Assembly: GCF_006346395.1 (NCBI RefSeq)
Contig: NZ_VDMS01000001.1
Location: forward strand, 2,480,001 to 2,544,000
Reading direction: 5' to 3'
DNA: 64,000 bases
Source: Nocardioides plantarum
Lineage (GTDB): Bacteria > Actinomycetota > Actinomycetes > Propionibacteriales > Nocardioidaceae
Both the position numbers and the translations under genes were made by a program. The notes below the pieces were generated by a model. That model was not told the origin of the DNA, ran no database searches, and was given only the letters and a program-made list of their open reading frames with translations. Of the stretch, positions 46,601 to 54,042 are shown in pieces (position 1 is the stretch's first letter; every line of letters begins with the position of its first letter).

Positions 46601-46822
46601 CGTCGCGCTGATGGCCCGGGACGTCGACCACCTGATCCGCAGCTGGTAGTGCTCGACGTCGTACCCGCCGTTGCCCTGGTGGGGGAACAGGGTGTCGCCG
46701 GCCGTCTGGGCGCCGACGACCCCGGAGCCGACCCGGGTCGGGGCCGCGTCGGCCGGACCGCTCGAGCCGATGACGGGTGCGAGCAGTGCGGCGATGGCGA
46801 CCCAGACGGGCAGGCGAGGCAT
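43655..46822 (-). CDS. secreted M1-family metallopeptidase with five Ig-like repeats
   Basis: 1055 residues from ATG 46822; an in-frame GTG 18 bases upstream is alternative. A signal peptide (residues 1-27, cleaving near ADA-AP) leads to the M1 N-domain, the substrate loop SGVSYALETQ (replacing GAMEN), zinc site His340-Glu341-x-x-His344 in HELAHQWFGD and Glu363 in LNEG. After ~480 residues a Thr-rich linker region leads to five ~90-residue units from about 620, each with PxVxGxxxVGxxL and YQW or WEW followed by an xxGxxV strand, typical actinobacterial surface Ig-like repeats. It trims peptides outside the cell, probably wall-attached. Confidence 0.9.
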   Translation of the reverse strand: MPRLPVWVAIAALLAPVIGSSGPADAAPTRVGSGVVGAQTAGDTLFPHQGNGGYDVEHYQLRIRWSTSRAISATATITATTTQQPLTTYSFDLEGLTVTAVSVDGDPARFSRVASGDRHKLVVTPARPVSGRFTTTVTYSGTPAAHTDPDGSQEGWVDTGSGATSGVVALNEPVGAMTWFPNNNTPRDKATFSTTVTVPYSAAAGSQNRTVVGNGVLSETSRSSTTQSFTWDQPRQQATYLSFVGIGPYVAAESDVPLTDGTTHEYSYRDSALSAATSGFTAARGRLGEILTAIEGHYGTYPGSSTGVVVDRVPSGVSYALETQDRPFFPSQIDEPTLVHELAHQWFGDSVSPADWGDVWLNEGPATFVETEVGAELDGGKGTQDTYYDTWRSSSTASLWSVPAAGFDDPSELFGEQVYTRGAVALEALRSALGDDVFEDVMTTWLRTYGGRSATTAQFIAVAEQVSGQDLDAFFQTWVYGTRKPAAWPVAYDLTLTSDPVNGSDVAPGSTVAYTLTAHNTGKVPTTASTVEVDATELRARGYLDPLPSGLTRAWETITWDVPAIPVGETASVTFTAALVRGRGGAFTVRARGTTPGADCGTGCVTTLRLPIAAIDNPDPVIEGRSRVGDRLLVSVQDWDQEPSYDWEWLRDGVRIPYAIYSSYEATAADLGAAITVRVTGSGEGYETVTRTGGPVTVEPGVQHSTSAPTVTGEPRVGTTLTAVHESWDRDATLTYQWSLDGEPIPGATAATYRPIPAQAGHQLTASVTGTLPGYTTATESSEPVTVIPIDAPFSPVPTLSAAPRVAVPVSVVPGEWTDDAELTYQWFVAGYAVGTGPTYTPRPEDRGFGLTVRVTGTRDVAGYETVTRTSEPVGVDPGILDPAPIPTVQGTATTGQTLTGVRGTWAPEVMFTFNWVVGGVGVPGPSSTTYVVRPQDVGKSIVFAVTGERPGYSWEIRRSRPVLAKPADQTRQPRPSIAGNPVAGRTLRAYVGAHDPGTRVRVQWYVGGVAVPGATATTYRLRAADRGRSVRVRTRTSKLGYRVVVKDSPSLRVR

Positions 46823-46944
46823 GGGACCAGTCTCACCCACGCGCGACCCTCTCGGAGACCGAATGCCCGGTACTGCCAGGAGGCTGGTGGATCAGGCGGC
46901 GGGGTTCGGCGAGGCGCACGAGCGGGCCGCGTGGGCGTCGCTGC

Positions 46945-47562
46945 TCACGGGCGCTGTCCGAGCAGGGTCGTGGCGGACTCGAAGGCGCCGTCGAGCCTGT
47001 GCCGGAGCAGCTCCAGCGACGGGTCGCCGTCGTCGCGCCAGCGTTCGAAGGCGACTCGCAGGGCGCTCAGCGCCCAGGCGGCGAGCAGCTCGGCATCGCG
47101 CCGGGACCTCGGCTCCGGGAGACGCTCGAGCACCACGTCGGCCATCTCGATCTCCCAGTCGAAGATCCGGTCGCGCACCCGCTTCATCAGGGCAGGCGAC
47201 GAGTCAGCCATGTCGGCACTGATCCGCATCTGCTCGGCGAAGCGGCTCGCAGGCTCGTGGACGGAGTCGAAGGCGTGCCGCAGGGCGACCCAGATCGGCT
47301 CGTCGGCCGGGCGCTGCTGCAGCGCCGAGCGGAACGTCGGCCCCGGGTCGTCGAGCCAGGCCATCGCGAGGCCTTCCTTGGACTCGAAGTGGCGGTAGAA
47401 GGTGCGGCTGGACACCCCCGCTGCGAGCGCGATCATGTCGACGCTGGTGCCCTCGATCCCGTGCTGGTCGAAGAGCTCGCGTGCGGCGTCGGACAGCCTG
47501 GACCGCACGGCCTCACGCGCGATGGCCCGCCCGCCCACGGGGCGCTCGGGGGTGTCCGGCAT
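46945..47562 (-). CDS. TetR-family transcriptional regulator (P450 cluster)
   Basis: 205 residues. HTH at about 18-62: RLSDAARELFDQHGIEGTSVDMIA then AAGVSSRTFYRHFESKEGL, the canonical TetR signature. It is last in the minus-strand run hydrolase-ferredoxin-reductase-TetR (42-base gap to the reductase) and so probably controls this cluster through the GACTAT/ATAGTC repeat at 50501-50517. Confidence 0.88.
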   Translation of the reverse strand: MPDTPERPVGGRAIAREAVRSRLSDAARELFDQHGIEGTSVDMIALAAGVSSRTFYRHFESKEGLAMAWLDDPGPTFRSALQQRPADEPIWVALRHAFDSVHEPASRFAEQMRISADMADSSPALMKRVRDRIFDWEIEMADVVLERLPEPRSRRDAELLAAWALSALRVAFERWRDDGDPSLELLRHRLDGAFESATTLLGQRP

Positions 47563-47604
47563 CGGGAGGGGCTCCTGTCGGACGGCGGGAAGTAGGGCGA
47601 CGCC

Positions 47605-48834
47605 TCAGTGGCGGGTGAGCAGCTGGCGCAAGGAGACCGACTCGTCCGTCAGCCGATCGATCAGTGCCGGGATCGGCCGCCCGAGCCACGGCTTCGTCTG
47701 GGTGAACTCAGCAGGTCGATCGACCGCCTCGACCCGCACGATCCGATCCTCGACGATACCAAAGACGAGGAACGACCCGTCCGAGACGGAGCCCCGGGTC
47801 ACCCACCGCGAGGGTCGTGTGTCGGGGTCGCCCGCCATCTGGATCTTGACGTCGAACTGGTGCGACCAGAACCACGGTGCTCCGTCGGTCGGCGCGGGCC
47901 GCCCGAGAATGGCGGCCGCGGCCCGGCGGGCACTCGCGGCGGCGTGCGGGGCGGACTCCAGGCGCCGGGTCGACCCGCCGGCGCGGACCACCCGTGCGCA
48001 GTCACCGATCGCGAACACCTCGGGAGCCGAGGCGCGATAGTCGACGTCGACGAGGACGCCGTCGTTCGTGGCCAGCCCAGCCCGCGACGCCAGCTCGGTC
48101 TCCGGCACCATCCCGATCCCGACGACCACCTCGTCGACCTCGACGTCGCCCTGGTCGGTGACCAGGCGGCTGATCCGTCCGTCCTGGTCCGCCTCGAGGC
48201 GCAGGCCGGTCGCCGCGGTGCGGACCTCCACGCCCCGGCGACGGTGCACGGACGCGACGTGGGTGGCAACCACCTCGCTGCAGACCCGGCCCAGCAAGCG
48301 GGGGCCGAGCTCGAGCACCGAGACCGCGGCGCCGTGGTCTCGTGCGCTCGCGGCCACCTCGAGCCCAACGAAGCCGCCGCCGACGACGCCGAGCCGGGTA
48401 CCGGGCCTCAGCCGCTCCCTCAGTCGCTCCACGTCGGCGCAGGTCTTGACGTGATGCAGGTTGGTAGCGCCCGCGGCGACCGGGTCGGACAGGGCCCGGA
48501 CCCGGCCTCCCAGGGCGAGCACCAGGACGTCGTACTCGTGTGACCGGGCGCCGACCCGCACCGTCCTGGCGTGGGTGTCGATGCTGTCGGCCCGTCGGTC
48601 CAGCGCCAGGTCGACGTGCTGCTGGTCGTAGAAGGACCGCGGTCGGATGGGCAGGTCGGCGGCGGTGGCTGTCCCCTGGAGGAACGCCTTCGACAGCGGT
48701 GGGCGTTGATAGGGCACGGCGGTCTCGTCGCCGACGAGCACGAGGTCGCCGGTGAAGCCACCGGCACGCAACGCCGCGACCACCTCCGCTCCGGCGTGCC
48801 CGGCACCGAGGACGACGATCCGCCGGCTCACCAT
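47605..48834 (-). CDS. NAD(P)H-dependent ferredoxin reductase (FAD), P450 electron donor
   Basis: 409 residues. FAD-binding VVLGAGHAGAEVVAAL (8-23), PYQRPPLSK, and the NAD(P)H-binding GVVGGGFVGLEVAASA near 150, then VFAIGDCARV (FAD contact) near 275. This layout matches putidaredoxin-reductase/rhodocoxin-reductase enzymes that feed a [2Fe-2S] ferredoxin. Its ATG overlaps the ferredoxin stop by seven bases, so the pair is co-translated. Confidence 0.9.
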   Translation of the reverse strand: MVSRRIVVLGAGHAGAEVVAALRAGGFTGDLVLVGDETAVPYQRPPLSKAFLQGTATAADLPIRPRSFYDQQHVDLALDRRADSIDTHARTVRVGARSHEYDVLVLALGGRVRALSDPVAAGATNLHHVKTCADVERLRERLRPGTRLGVVGGGFVGLEVAASARDHGAAVSVLELGPRLLGRVCSEVVATHVASVHRRRGVEVRTAATGLRLEADQDGRISRLVTDQGDVEVDEVVVGIGMVPETELASRAGLATNDGVLVDVDYRASAPEVFAIGDCARVVRAGGSTRRLESAPHAAASARRAAAAILGRPAPTDGAPWFWSHQFDVKIQMAGDPDTRPSRWVTRGSVSDGSFLVFGIVEDRIVRVEAVDRPAEFTQTKPWLGRPIPALIDRLTDESVSLRQLLTRH

Positions 48835-49151
48835 TGACTGGCCGGCACCCGGACCCTGACGCCGTCGATCGAGGGGTCCACCGTGATCTGGCACGACAGT
48901 CGGCTCCCGGGCTCTCGCTCCTCGGCCGTCGCGTCGAGCATCTCGTCCTCGAAGCCCGTCGGCGGCCCGACGGCGGCGGTCCAGTCGTCGGCGACAACGA
49001 CGTGGCACGTCGCGCAGGAGAGCTCGCCGCCGCAGTCGGCCACGATGCCCGGGACCAGGTGGGCCAGGGCGCTGCGCATCACCGACTCGCCGTCGGTGGC
49101 GTCCACCGCGGTGACGGTCCCGTCGGGCTGCTCGAACTCGACGCGGCTCAC
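48828..49151 (-). CDS. [2Fe-2S] ferredoxin, adrenodoxin/putidaredoxin type
   Basis: 107 residues from GTG 49151. Cluster ligands Cys40, Cys46, Cys49 (DCGGELSCATCHV) and Cys87 (RLSCQITV), the C-x5-C-x2-C-x37-C spacing of vertebrate-type ferredoxins serving class I P450s. The acidic helix FEDEMLDATAEERE is the usual partner-docking face. It overlaps the hydrolase stop (GTGA) and the reductase start. Confidence 0.93.
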   Translation of the reverse strand: MSRVEFEQPDGTVTAVDATDGESVMRSALAHLVPGIVADCGGELSCATCHVVVADDWTAAVGPPTGFEDEMLDATAEEREPGSRLSCQITVDPSIDGVRVRVPASQW

Positions 49152-50443
49152 GGGGCGCTCCGGTCGGGTCCGGCCGCCTCGATGGCTGCGGTCATCCGGT
49201 CCAGGGCTGACGTGAGGTAGGGGCGGAATCCCTCGGGGTCGTCCGACGGCGTGAAGTGCGACAGGCCCGGCATCACGATGAACTCGGCGCCGGGGATGTT
49301 CGCCGCGAGCGCCGACCCGTTGTCGTCGGGGGTCAGCATGCTGATGTCGTGCTCGCCGGTGAGGATCGTCAACGGCGTCCTGGCGGTGTCGATCAGGTGC
49401 CCGTCGACGCGCAGGTCGTGACCGAACATGAAGTAGTCGTTGTCGGCCGGGTAGGCGTCACGGTGGTTGGAGGTGTAGATCCACTCCACCTCGCGGCGGA
49501 AGTCCTCGGGCGCGTCGGCGCCGGTGACGTCGAACATCGTCGACCCGACCGCGCCAGCGGCAACCCGTGGATCGCGGAAGCGGTCGTTGTCGAACCCGGC
49601 CCACGAATCCATGTGATAGAGCCCGTTGACGCCGACCGCGCCCCGGATGGAATCGGGGTGGTGGGCGCACAGGTCGGAGGCGAGCTGGCCTCCCACCGAG
49701 CAGCCGACGAAGATCGGCCTGTCCAGGCCGGTCGCGGTGATGAAGCCGGTGACCCACCGCATCAGCAGGGTCTTGTCGAACGTCAGGTCCTGCTCCCACC
49801 AGCGCGACCCGACCGGGGGCAGGGACTTGCCGTGGTAGGGCAGGTCGATGGCGACGAGGGTGTAGCGCTCCTGGAGCTCGGGGTCCGCGAGGACGTGGCG
49901 ATACTGCCGGCCGTCGGCTCCGGCGGTGTGCATGAACAGCACGGGCACCGGACCGCGTCCGGCCTGCTCGTAGTAGACGCGGTACTCGAGGTCGTCGACC
50001 GAGTAGCGGACGTAGCGCCCCACCGGGTCGTCGGAGTCGGCGAACGGGTCCGCCTCGACGGTCCGCTCGGTGCGACCGACGGCGGTCTCGACCCCCAGAC
50101 GCACGATCCGGTTCCACGCGCCGAGGTAGGGGGCGACCACCGTGGGCCAGTCGGCCTCGATCGTCGCGCCGAACACCTGGGCCGACGTGAGGCACTCGAA
50201 CCCGACCTGGGGGTGGGGGACGGCCATCAGGTCCCACAGCTCGGCGGGGATGGTCAGGCCGACGGCGGGGTCGACCGCGGACGGGTCCACGTCGGTGGGA
50301 GTGACGGCGCCGTCGTCGATCACGAGGTCGAAGACGGTCTCGCCCAGGGTGACCCGCACCGTTCCATGGAAGGCCCTGAGCCGTACGGCGAGCTCGCGGT
50401 CGCCGGCCAACCTCGTGCGCAGCTGGGCTCCTTCGAGCGTCAT
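49148..50443 (-). CDS. alpha/beta hydrolase with SCP2-like N-terminal domain
   Basis: 431 residues from ATG 50443, chosen over ATG 50449 because the ribosome site gaggagga then has better spacing. Residues 1-120 (RLRAFHGTVRVTLGETVFDLV, VGLTIPAELWDLMA) resemble an SCP2 sterol-carrier fold. The hydrolase begins near 140: VLFMHTAGADGRQY (oxyanion loop), nucleophile Ser in VGCSVGGQLA near 243, acid in LTILTGEHDISML and His in MPGLSHFTP. The lipid-binding-like front suggests a hydrophobic ring substrate, such as a C-C or ester bond made accessible by the P450. First gene of the minus-strand operon. Confidence 0.8.
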   Translation of the reverse strand: MTLEGAQLRTRLAGDRELAVRLRAFHGTVRVTLGETVFDLVIDDGAVTPTDVDPSAVDPAVGLTIPAELWDLMAVPHPQVGFECLTSAQVFGATIEADWPTVVAPYLGAWNRIVRLGVETAVGRTERTVEADPFADSDDPVGRYVRYSVDDLEYRVYYEQAGRGPVPVLFMHTAGADGRQYRHVLADPELQERYTLVAIDLPYHGKSLPPVGSRWWEQDLTFDKTLLMRWVTGFITATGLDRPIFVGCSVGGQLASDLCAHHPDSIRGAVGVNGLYHMDSWAGFDNDRFRDPRVAAGAVGSTMFDVTGADAPEDFRREVEWIYTSNHRDAYPADNDYFMFGHDLRVDGHLIDTARTPLTILTGEHDISMLTPDDNGSALAANIPGAEFIVMPGLSHFTPSDDPEGFRPYLTSALDRMTAAIEAAGPDRSAP

Positions 50444-50500
50444 GGGCATTCCTCCTCGGGCGTGGTGACAGCGATTCCGTCACACCTTGACCAAATGGCA

Positions 50501-50517
50501 GACTATGACAGATAGTC
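50501..50517. promoter_or_regulatory. divergent operator of the P450 cluster
   Basis: GACTAT (50501-50506), five bases, ATAGTC (50512-50517): a perfect 6-bp inverted repeat midway between the divergent hydrolase and the QW-repeat gene. A second, looser repeat gtgac...gtcac lies at about 50464-50482. Likely site for the cluster's TetR regulator. Confidence 0.5.
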
Positions 50518-50572
50518 AGAGTGTGCAATGGCTCACACCGCAGGCTGCGGCCCCCTGGCGACGAGGACGACG

Positions 50573-51628
50573 ATGACGACACCACGGCCCCGGGCCGACC
50601 TCCTGGACTTGGCCCAGCGCGCCCAGCAGGAGGCGATCGACTGGATCGAGCAGCAGCTCGACGACGGTCGCCCGCGTGACCACGCCCAGAAGAACACCTG
50701 GTGGCGCGTCCCGTGGGCGCTCTCGGTCGCCGGGGCCGACGGCGCCGCCGGGGCCGTCCTGGACTGGGCGGTGCGCGAGGCCCTGGACGGCCAGGCCGAC
50801 CTGCGCCCCGGGCCGGCCGAGTTCATGGCCGGCGCGAGCCCGGTCTACGAGCTCAGCGCGATCGCCATCGCCGCGTGGCGCCTGGGTCGTCCCGATCTGG
50901 CCCACGCCCTCCTGGACCGCTGCGCTCTCTTCCAGAGCCGGCACACCGGGGGTGTCTACGACCAGCGGGACCGGGACGAGAGCGGCGCCCACGTCCAGGA
51001 CCTGCTGAAGACCTGCCAGCTCGGCATCGCCGCGGTCGTCGTCGGGCGTCGGGACATCGCGGATCCGATCGCGACCTGGGTGCGCGAGCTGTGGGCTCGG
51101 CAGCCCGAGCTGCCCCACGTCCTCTACGCCGGGCGGTACGACGACGGCACGCTGTTCGTGCCGACCGAGGACGACTTCTTCGGCCGCTTCCTGCTCCGCG
51201 TCGACTTCCGCGAACCGCTGCAGGCCTACTACAACCCCGGGATCGCCGCCGCCTTCCTGCACGACTACCGCGCCCTGGCCGGGTCCGACGACCTCGACCT
51301 CGCCCGTGCCTTCCTCCGGCTCAACGCCGACGGGACCGACGCACAGTTCACCGATCCGCACTCGGTGCAGATCTGCAAGTACGCCTGGGGTGTCGCGTGC
51401 GACCTCAGGCTCGACCCGCACTCGCCGTTCACCGCCGACGCCGAGCGGATGACCGAGTGGTTCCTCGACCGGCAGAACGCCGACGGCTCCTGGTCGCCCT
51501 CGACCTTCGGGTCCGCGGAGGTGCCGCCACCGGTCGACCGGCTGTGGAAGACGGCCGAGCACCTCATGGAGCTGACGTTCCTGATCGAGGCGCTGAACGC
51601 GGCCGACCCGACCATCCCCGACTCCTGA
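50573..51628 (+). CDS. alpha/alpha-barrel protein with a terpene-cyclase-type QW motif
   Basis: 351 residues from ATG 50573 (gagga ribosome site 5 bases away; an upstream ATG at 50528 has none). Mostly helical with regularly spaced helix pairs. Near residue 302 WFLDRQNADGSWSPSTF carries the QxxDGSW motif that defines prenyltransferase/squalene-cyclase barrels; other features are DRCALFQSRHTGGVYD and ADGTDAQFTDPHSVQICKY. No DxDD cyclase motif seen, so it may bind or isomerise rather than cyclise. It precedes the P450 by 26 bases, in the same operon. Function unknown. Confidence 0.6.
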   Translation: MTTPRPRADLLDLAQRAQQEAIDWIEQQLDDGRPRDHAQKNTWWRVPWALSVAGADGAAGAVLDWAVREALDGQADLRPGPAEFMAGASPVYELSAIAIAAWRLGRPDLAHALLDRCALFQSRHTGGVYDQRDRDESGAHVQDLLKTCQLGIAAVVVGRRDIADPIATWVRELWARQPELPHVLYAGRYDDGTLFVPTEDDFFGRFLLRVDFREPLQAYYNPGIAAAFLHDYRALAGSDDLDLARAFLRLNADGTDAQFTDPHSVQICKYAWGVACDLRLDPHSPFTADAERMTEWFLDRQNADGSWSPSTFGSAEVPPPVDRLWKTAEHLMELTFLIEALNAADPTIPDS

Positions 51629-51654
51629 CCCGACGAACGACGAGGAACCACCAC

Positions 51655-52977
51655 ATGACCGACGACGCCGTCGCAGCCGCGCCCCACCTGTGCCCCGTGA
51701 TGTCGGACGAGGGGCGGGTCGAGATCGACTTCGACCACCTCGACCCCGACTACTCCGACCACTGGAGCCCACGACTCAACCAGCTCGCACGTTGCCCCGT
51801 GGCCCACTCGTCACACCATGACGGCTTCTGGATGGTCACCGGCCACGAGGAGCTCAAGGCGGCGGCGACCGACTGGGAGCACTTCTCCTCGCTGCACGAC
51901 GGCATCGACGGCGACGCCTTCGCCGAACGCGACAAGGTCGCCTATCCGGAGCCACGCACCCCGCGCGGCGGCTCGACCATCCCGGACGCATCGCTGGCCA
52001 GGATGGTGCCGAGCGAGGCCGACGGGCCCATGCACACCGACATCCGCCGTCTCGAGGTCCCGTTCTTCACCCCGAAGGCCGTGCGGTCGCAAGAGGCGCA
52101 GGTCCGCGCCTACGTCGACGCCGCGCTCGACGACGTGATCGAGAGCGGGCGTCTCGACTTCGCCACCGACTTCGGTCGCGTCATCCCCACCAAGGTCACG
52201 ATCTCGGTGATCGGCTTCGACCCCGAGGAGTGGGCCGACTTCGCCGCCGTCGTCCACGCCATGAACCTGCACGGCATCTACTCGCCGGAGTTCCCGTTCG
52301 ACGCCCTCTTCGCGACCCAGGCCAAGGTGCTCGAGCTCGTCAAGCAACGGCGCGAGGACCCGCGCGACGACGTCGCCTCCGCCCTGACCCGGGGCTCCGT
52401 GCTCGGCTCTCCCGTCACTGACGAAGAGGCGGCGACGATCCTCAACGGGCTCACGTTCGCCGCCACCGACACGACGACCTCGGCGCTCCTGCACTCCCTG
52501 CGCTGGCTCTCGGCCCACCCCGAGGAGCGGGCGCTCCTGCAGCGCGAGCCCGACCGGATCCCTACGGCGATCGAGGAGTTCCTGCGCTACTACAGCCCGT
52601 TCTTCGGTGTCGCCCGCACCGTGGCCGCCGACACCGAGCTCGGCGGACAGTCGTTGGCCGAGGGTGACCGCGTGATGCTGACGTACGCCGCCGCCAACCG
52701 CGACGAGCGCGTCTTCGAGGACCCCGACCGGGTCGACCTCGCGCGCGCCAACGCATCCGAGCACGTGGCGTTCGGCGCAGGGCCCCACCGGTGCCTCGGT
52801 GCGCCCCTGGCCCGCCTCGAGCTGCGCATCATGATCGAGCGGGTCCTCGAGCGACTCCCCGACTTCCACGTGCTGGAGGACCAGGTCGTCGAGTACCCCA
52901 TCAAGTCGTCCATCAACGGCATCGACCAGCTGCCCGCGACGTTCACGCCGGGGACCCGCGTCGGCACCTCCCGATGA
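51655..52977 (+). CDS. cytochrome P450
   Basis: 440 residues. Heme-binding loop FGAGPHRCLG at 373-382 (Cys380 axial ligand), K-helix EEFLRYYSP (ExxR), and I-helix FAATDTTTS near 269 with the acid-alcohol pair Asp-Thr but Ala where Gly is usual. No membrane anchor, as in bacterial class I enzymes. Electrons should come from the ferredoxin/reductase pair on the opposite strand. Substrate unknown; surrounding hydrolase, SDR and QW-repeat genes suggest a terpenoid or steroid-like compound. Confidence 0.93.
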   Translation: MTDDAVAAAPHLCPVMSDEGRVEIDFDHLDPDYSDHWSPRLNQLARCPVAHSSHHDGFWMVTGHEELKAAATDWEHFSSLHDGIDGDAFAERDKVAYPEPRTPRGGSTIPDASLARMVPSEADGPMHTDIRRLEVPFFTPKAVRSQEAQVRAYVDAALDDVIESGRLDFATDFGRVIPTKVTISVIGFDPEEWADFAAVVHAMNLHGIYSPEFPFDALFATQAKVLELVKQRREDPRDDVASALTRGSVLGSPVTDEEAATILNGLTFAATDTTTSALLHSLRWLSAHPEERALLQREPDRIPTAIEEFLRYYSPFFGVARTVAADTELGGQSLAEGDRVMLTYAAANRDERVFEDPDRVDLARANASEHVAFGAGPHRCLGAPLARLELRIMIERVLERLPDFHVLEDQVVEYPIKSSINGIDQLPATFTPGTRVGTSR

Positions 52978-53047
52978 GCGACGAGCCCGACCGACCCTCA
53001 CCGTCCGCCATGATCACCATCACCATCCCAGCCACCCCAGGAGCGCC

Positions 53048-53884
53048 ATGACCACGGACCTCACCGGACGCGTCGTCGTCATCACCGGAGGGGCCCGCGG
53101 TATCGGGCTCACCACCGCCCGGCAGCTGGCGGACGCCGGCGCCAGGGTCGTGCTCGGTGACCTCGACCTCGCCCAGGTCACCGAGGCCGCCGACTCCGTG
53201 GGCGGTGGCGCGGTCGGGGCGCGGCTCGACGTCACGAGCCGCGACTCGTGGGCCGACTTCCTGGCCGCGACCGCCGAGGCCGGCCCGATCGACGTCCTGG
53301 TCAACAACGCGGGCATCATGCCGCTGGGCCGTTTCCTCGACGAGGACGACGCCATCTCCCGCGCCGTCTTCGACGTGAACGTCCTGGGCTACGGCCTCGG
53401 CATGAAGATGGTCGTGCCGGCCATGATCGCGCGCGGCGGCGGGCAGGTCGTCAACGTCGCCTCCGCCGTCGGCCGGCTCCCGCTCGCCGAGGGTGCGAGC
53501 TACTCGGCCTCGAAGGCCGCGGTGATCGCGATGAGCGACGCCGTGAGGGACGAGCTGGCCCGCGACGGCATCGCCGTCAGCGTCATCCTGCCGACGGCGG
53601 TCGAGACGGCGCTGGCCGCCGGGGTGGCCCACGCCAAGGGCGTCAAGCACCTCGCCCCGGAGGACGTCGCGAAGGCCATCGTCGGGGTGATCCGGCGTCC
53701 GCGCGACGAGACGTGGGTGCCCCGGTCGGGCGGACGCATGGTGGCAGCCTCGTCGCTGCTGCCCCGCGGCGTACGCCTCGGGATCCAGCGGCTCATCAGT
53801 GCGGACACGGTGCTGAGCGGTGCCGACAGTGCCGCCCGCACGTCGTACGAGCGTGAGCTGCGCGAGCGGGCGCGCCAAGGCTGA
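53048..53884 (+). CDS. short-chain dehydrogenase/reductase
   Basis: 278 residues. NAD(P) motif TGGARGIG (14-21), NNAG near 87, catalytic Ser in NVASAVGRLP and Tyr-x3-Lys in ASYSASKAA. A ~60-residue C-terminal extension (PRGVRLGIQRLISADTVL) is longer than classical SDRs. Fourth enzyme of the P450 operon; likely oxidises the alcohol produced by the P450. Ribosome site aggagcgcc. Confidence 0.9.
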   Translation: MTTDLTGRVVVITGGARGIGLTTARQLADAGARVVLGDLDLAQVTEAADSVGGGAVGARLDVTSRDSWADFLAATAEAGPIDVLVNNAGIMPLGRFLDEDDAISRAVFDVNVLGYGLGMKMVVPAMIARGGGQVVNVASAVGRLPLAEGASYSASKAAVIAMSDAVRDELARDGIAVSVILPTAVETALAAGVAHAKGVKHLAPEDVAKAIVGVIRRPRDETWVPRSGGRMVAASSLLPRGVRLGIQRLISADTVLSGADSAARTSYERELRERARQG

Positions 53885-54042
53885 TCGGCCGTCGACTGCT
53901 GATCGAGAGCGGTGCTCTGCCACGAGTCGTGGTGGCTGGGCGCCGTCGCCTCCGGCGGGCGGTGCTAGATTTCTGGACGATCGACCTGATAAGAGGCTAC
54001 GGTGCGTCCCGACGTCGATCAGCGACCCCACGAGGAGCCGTC

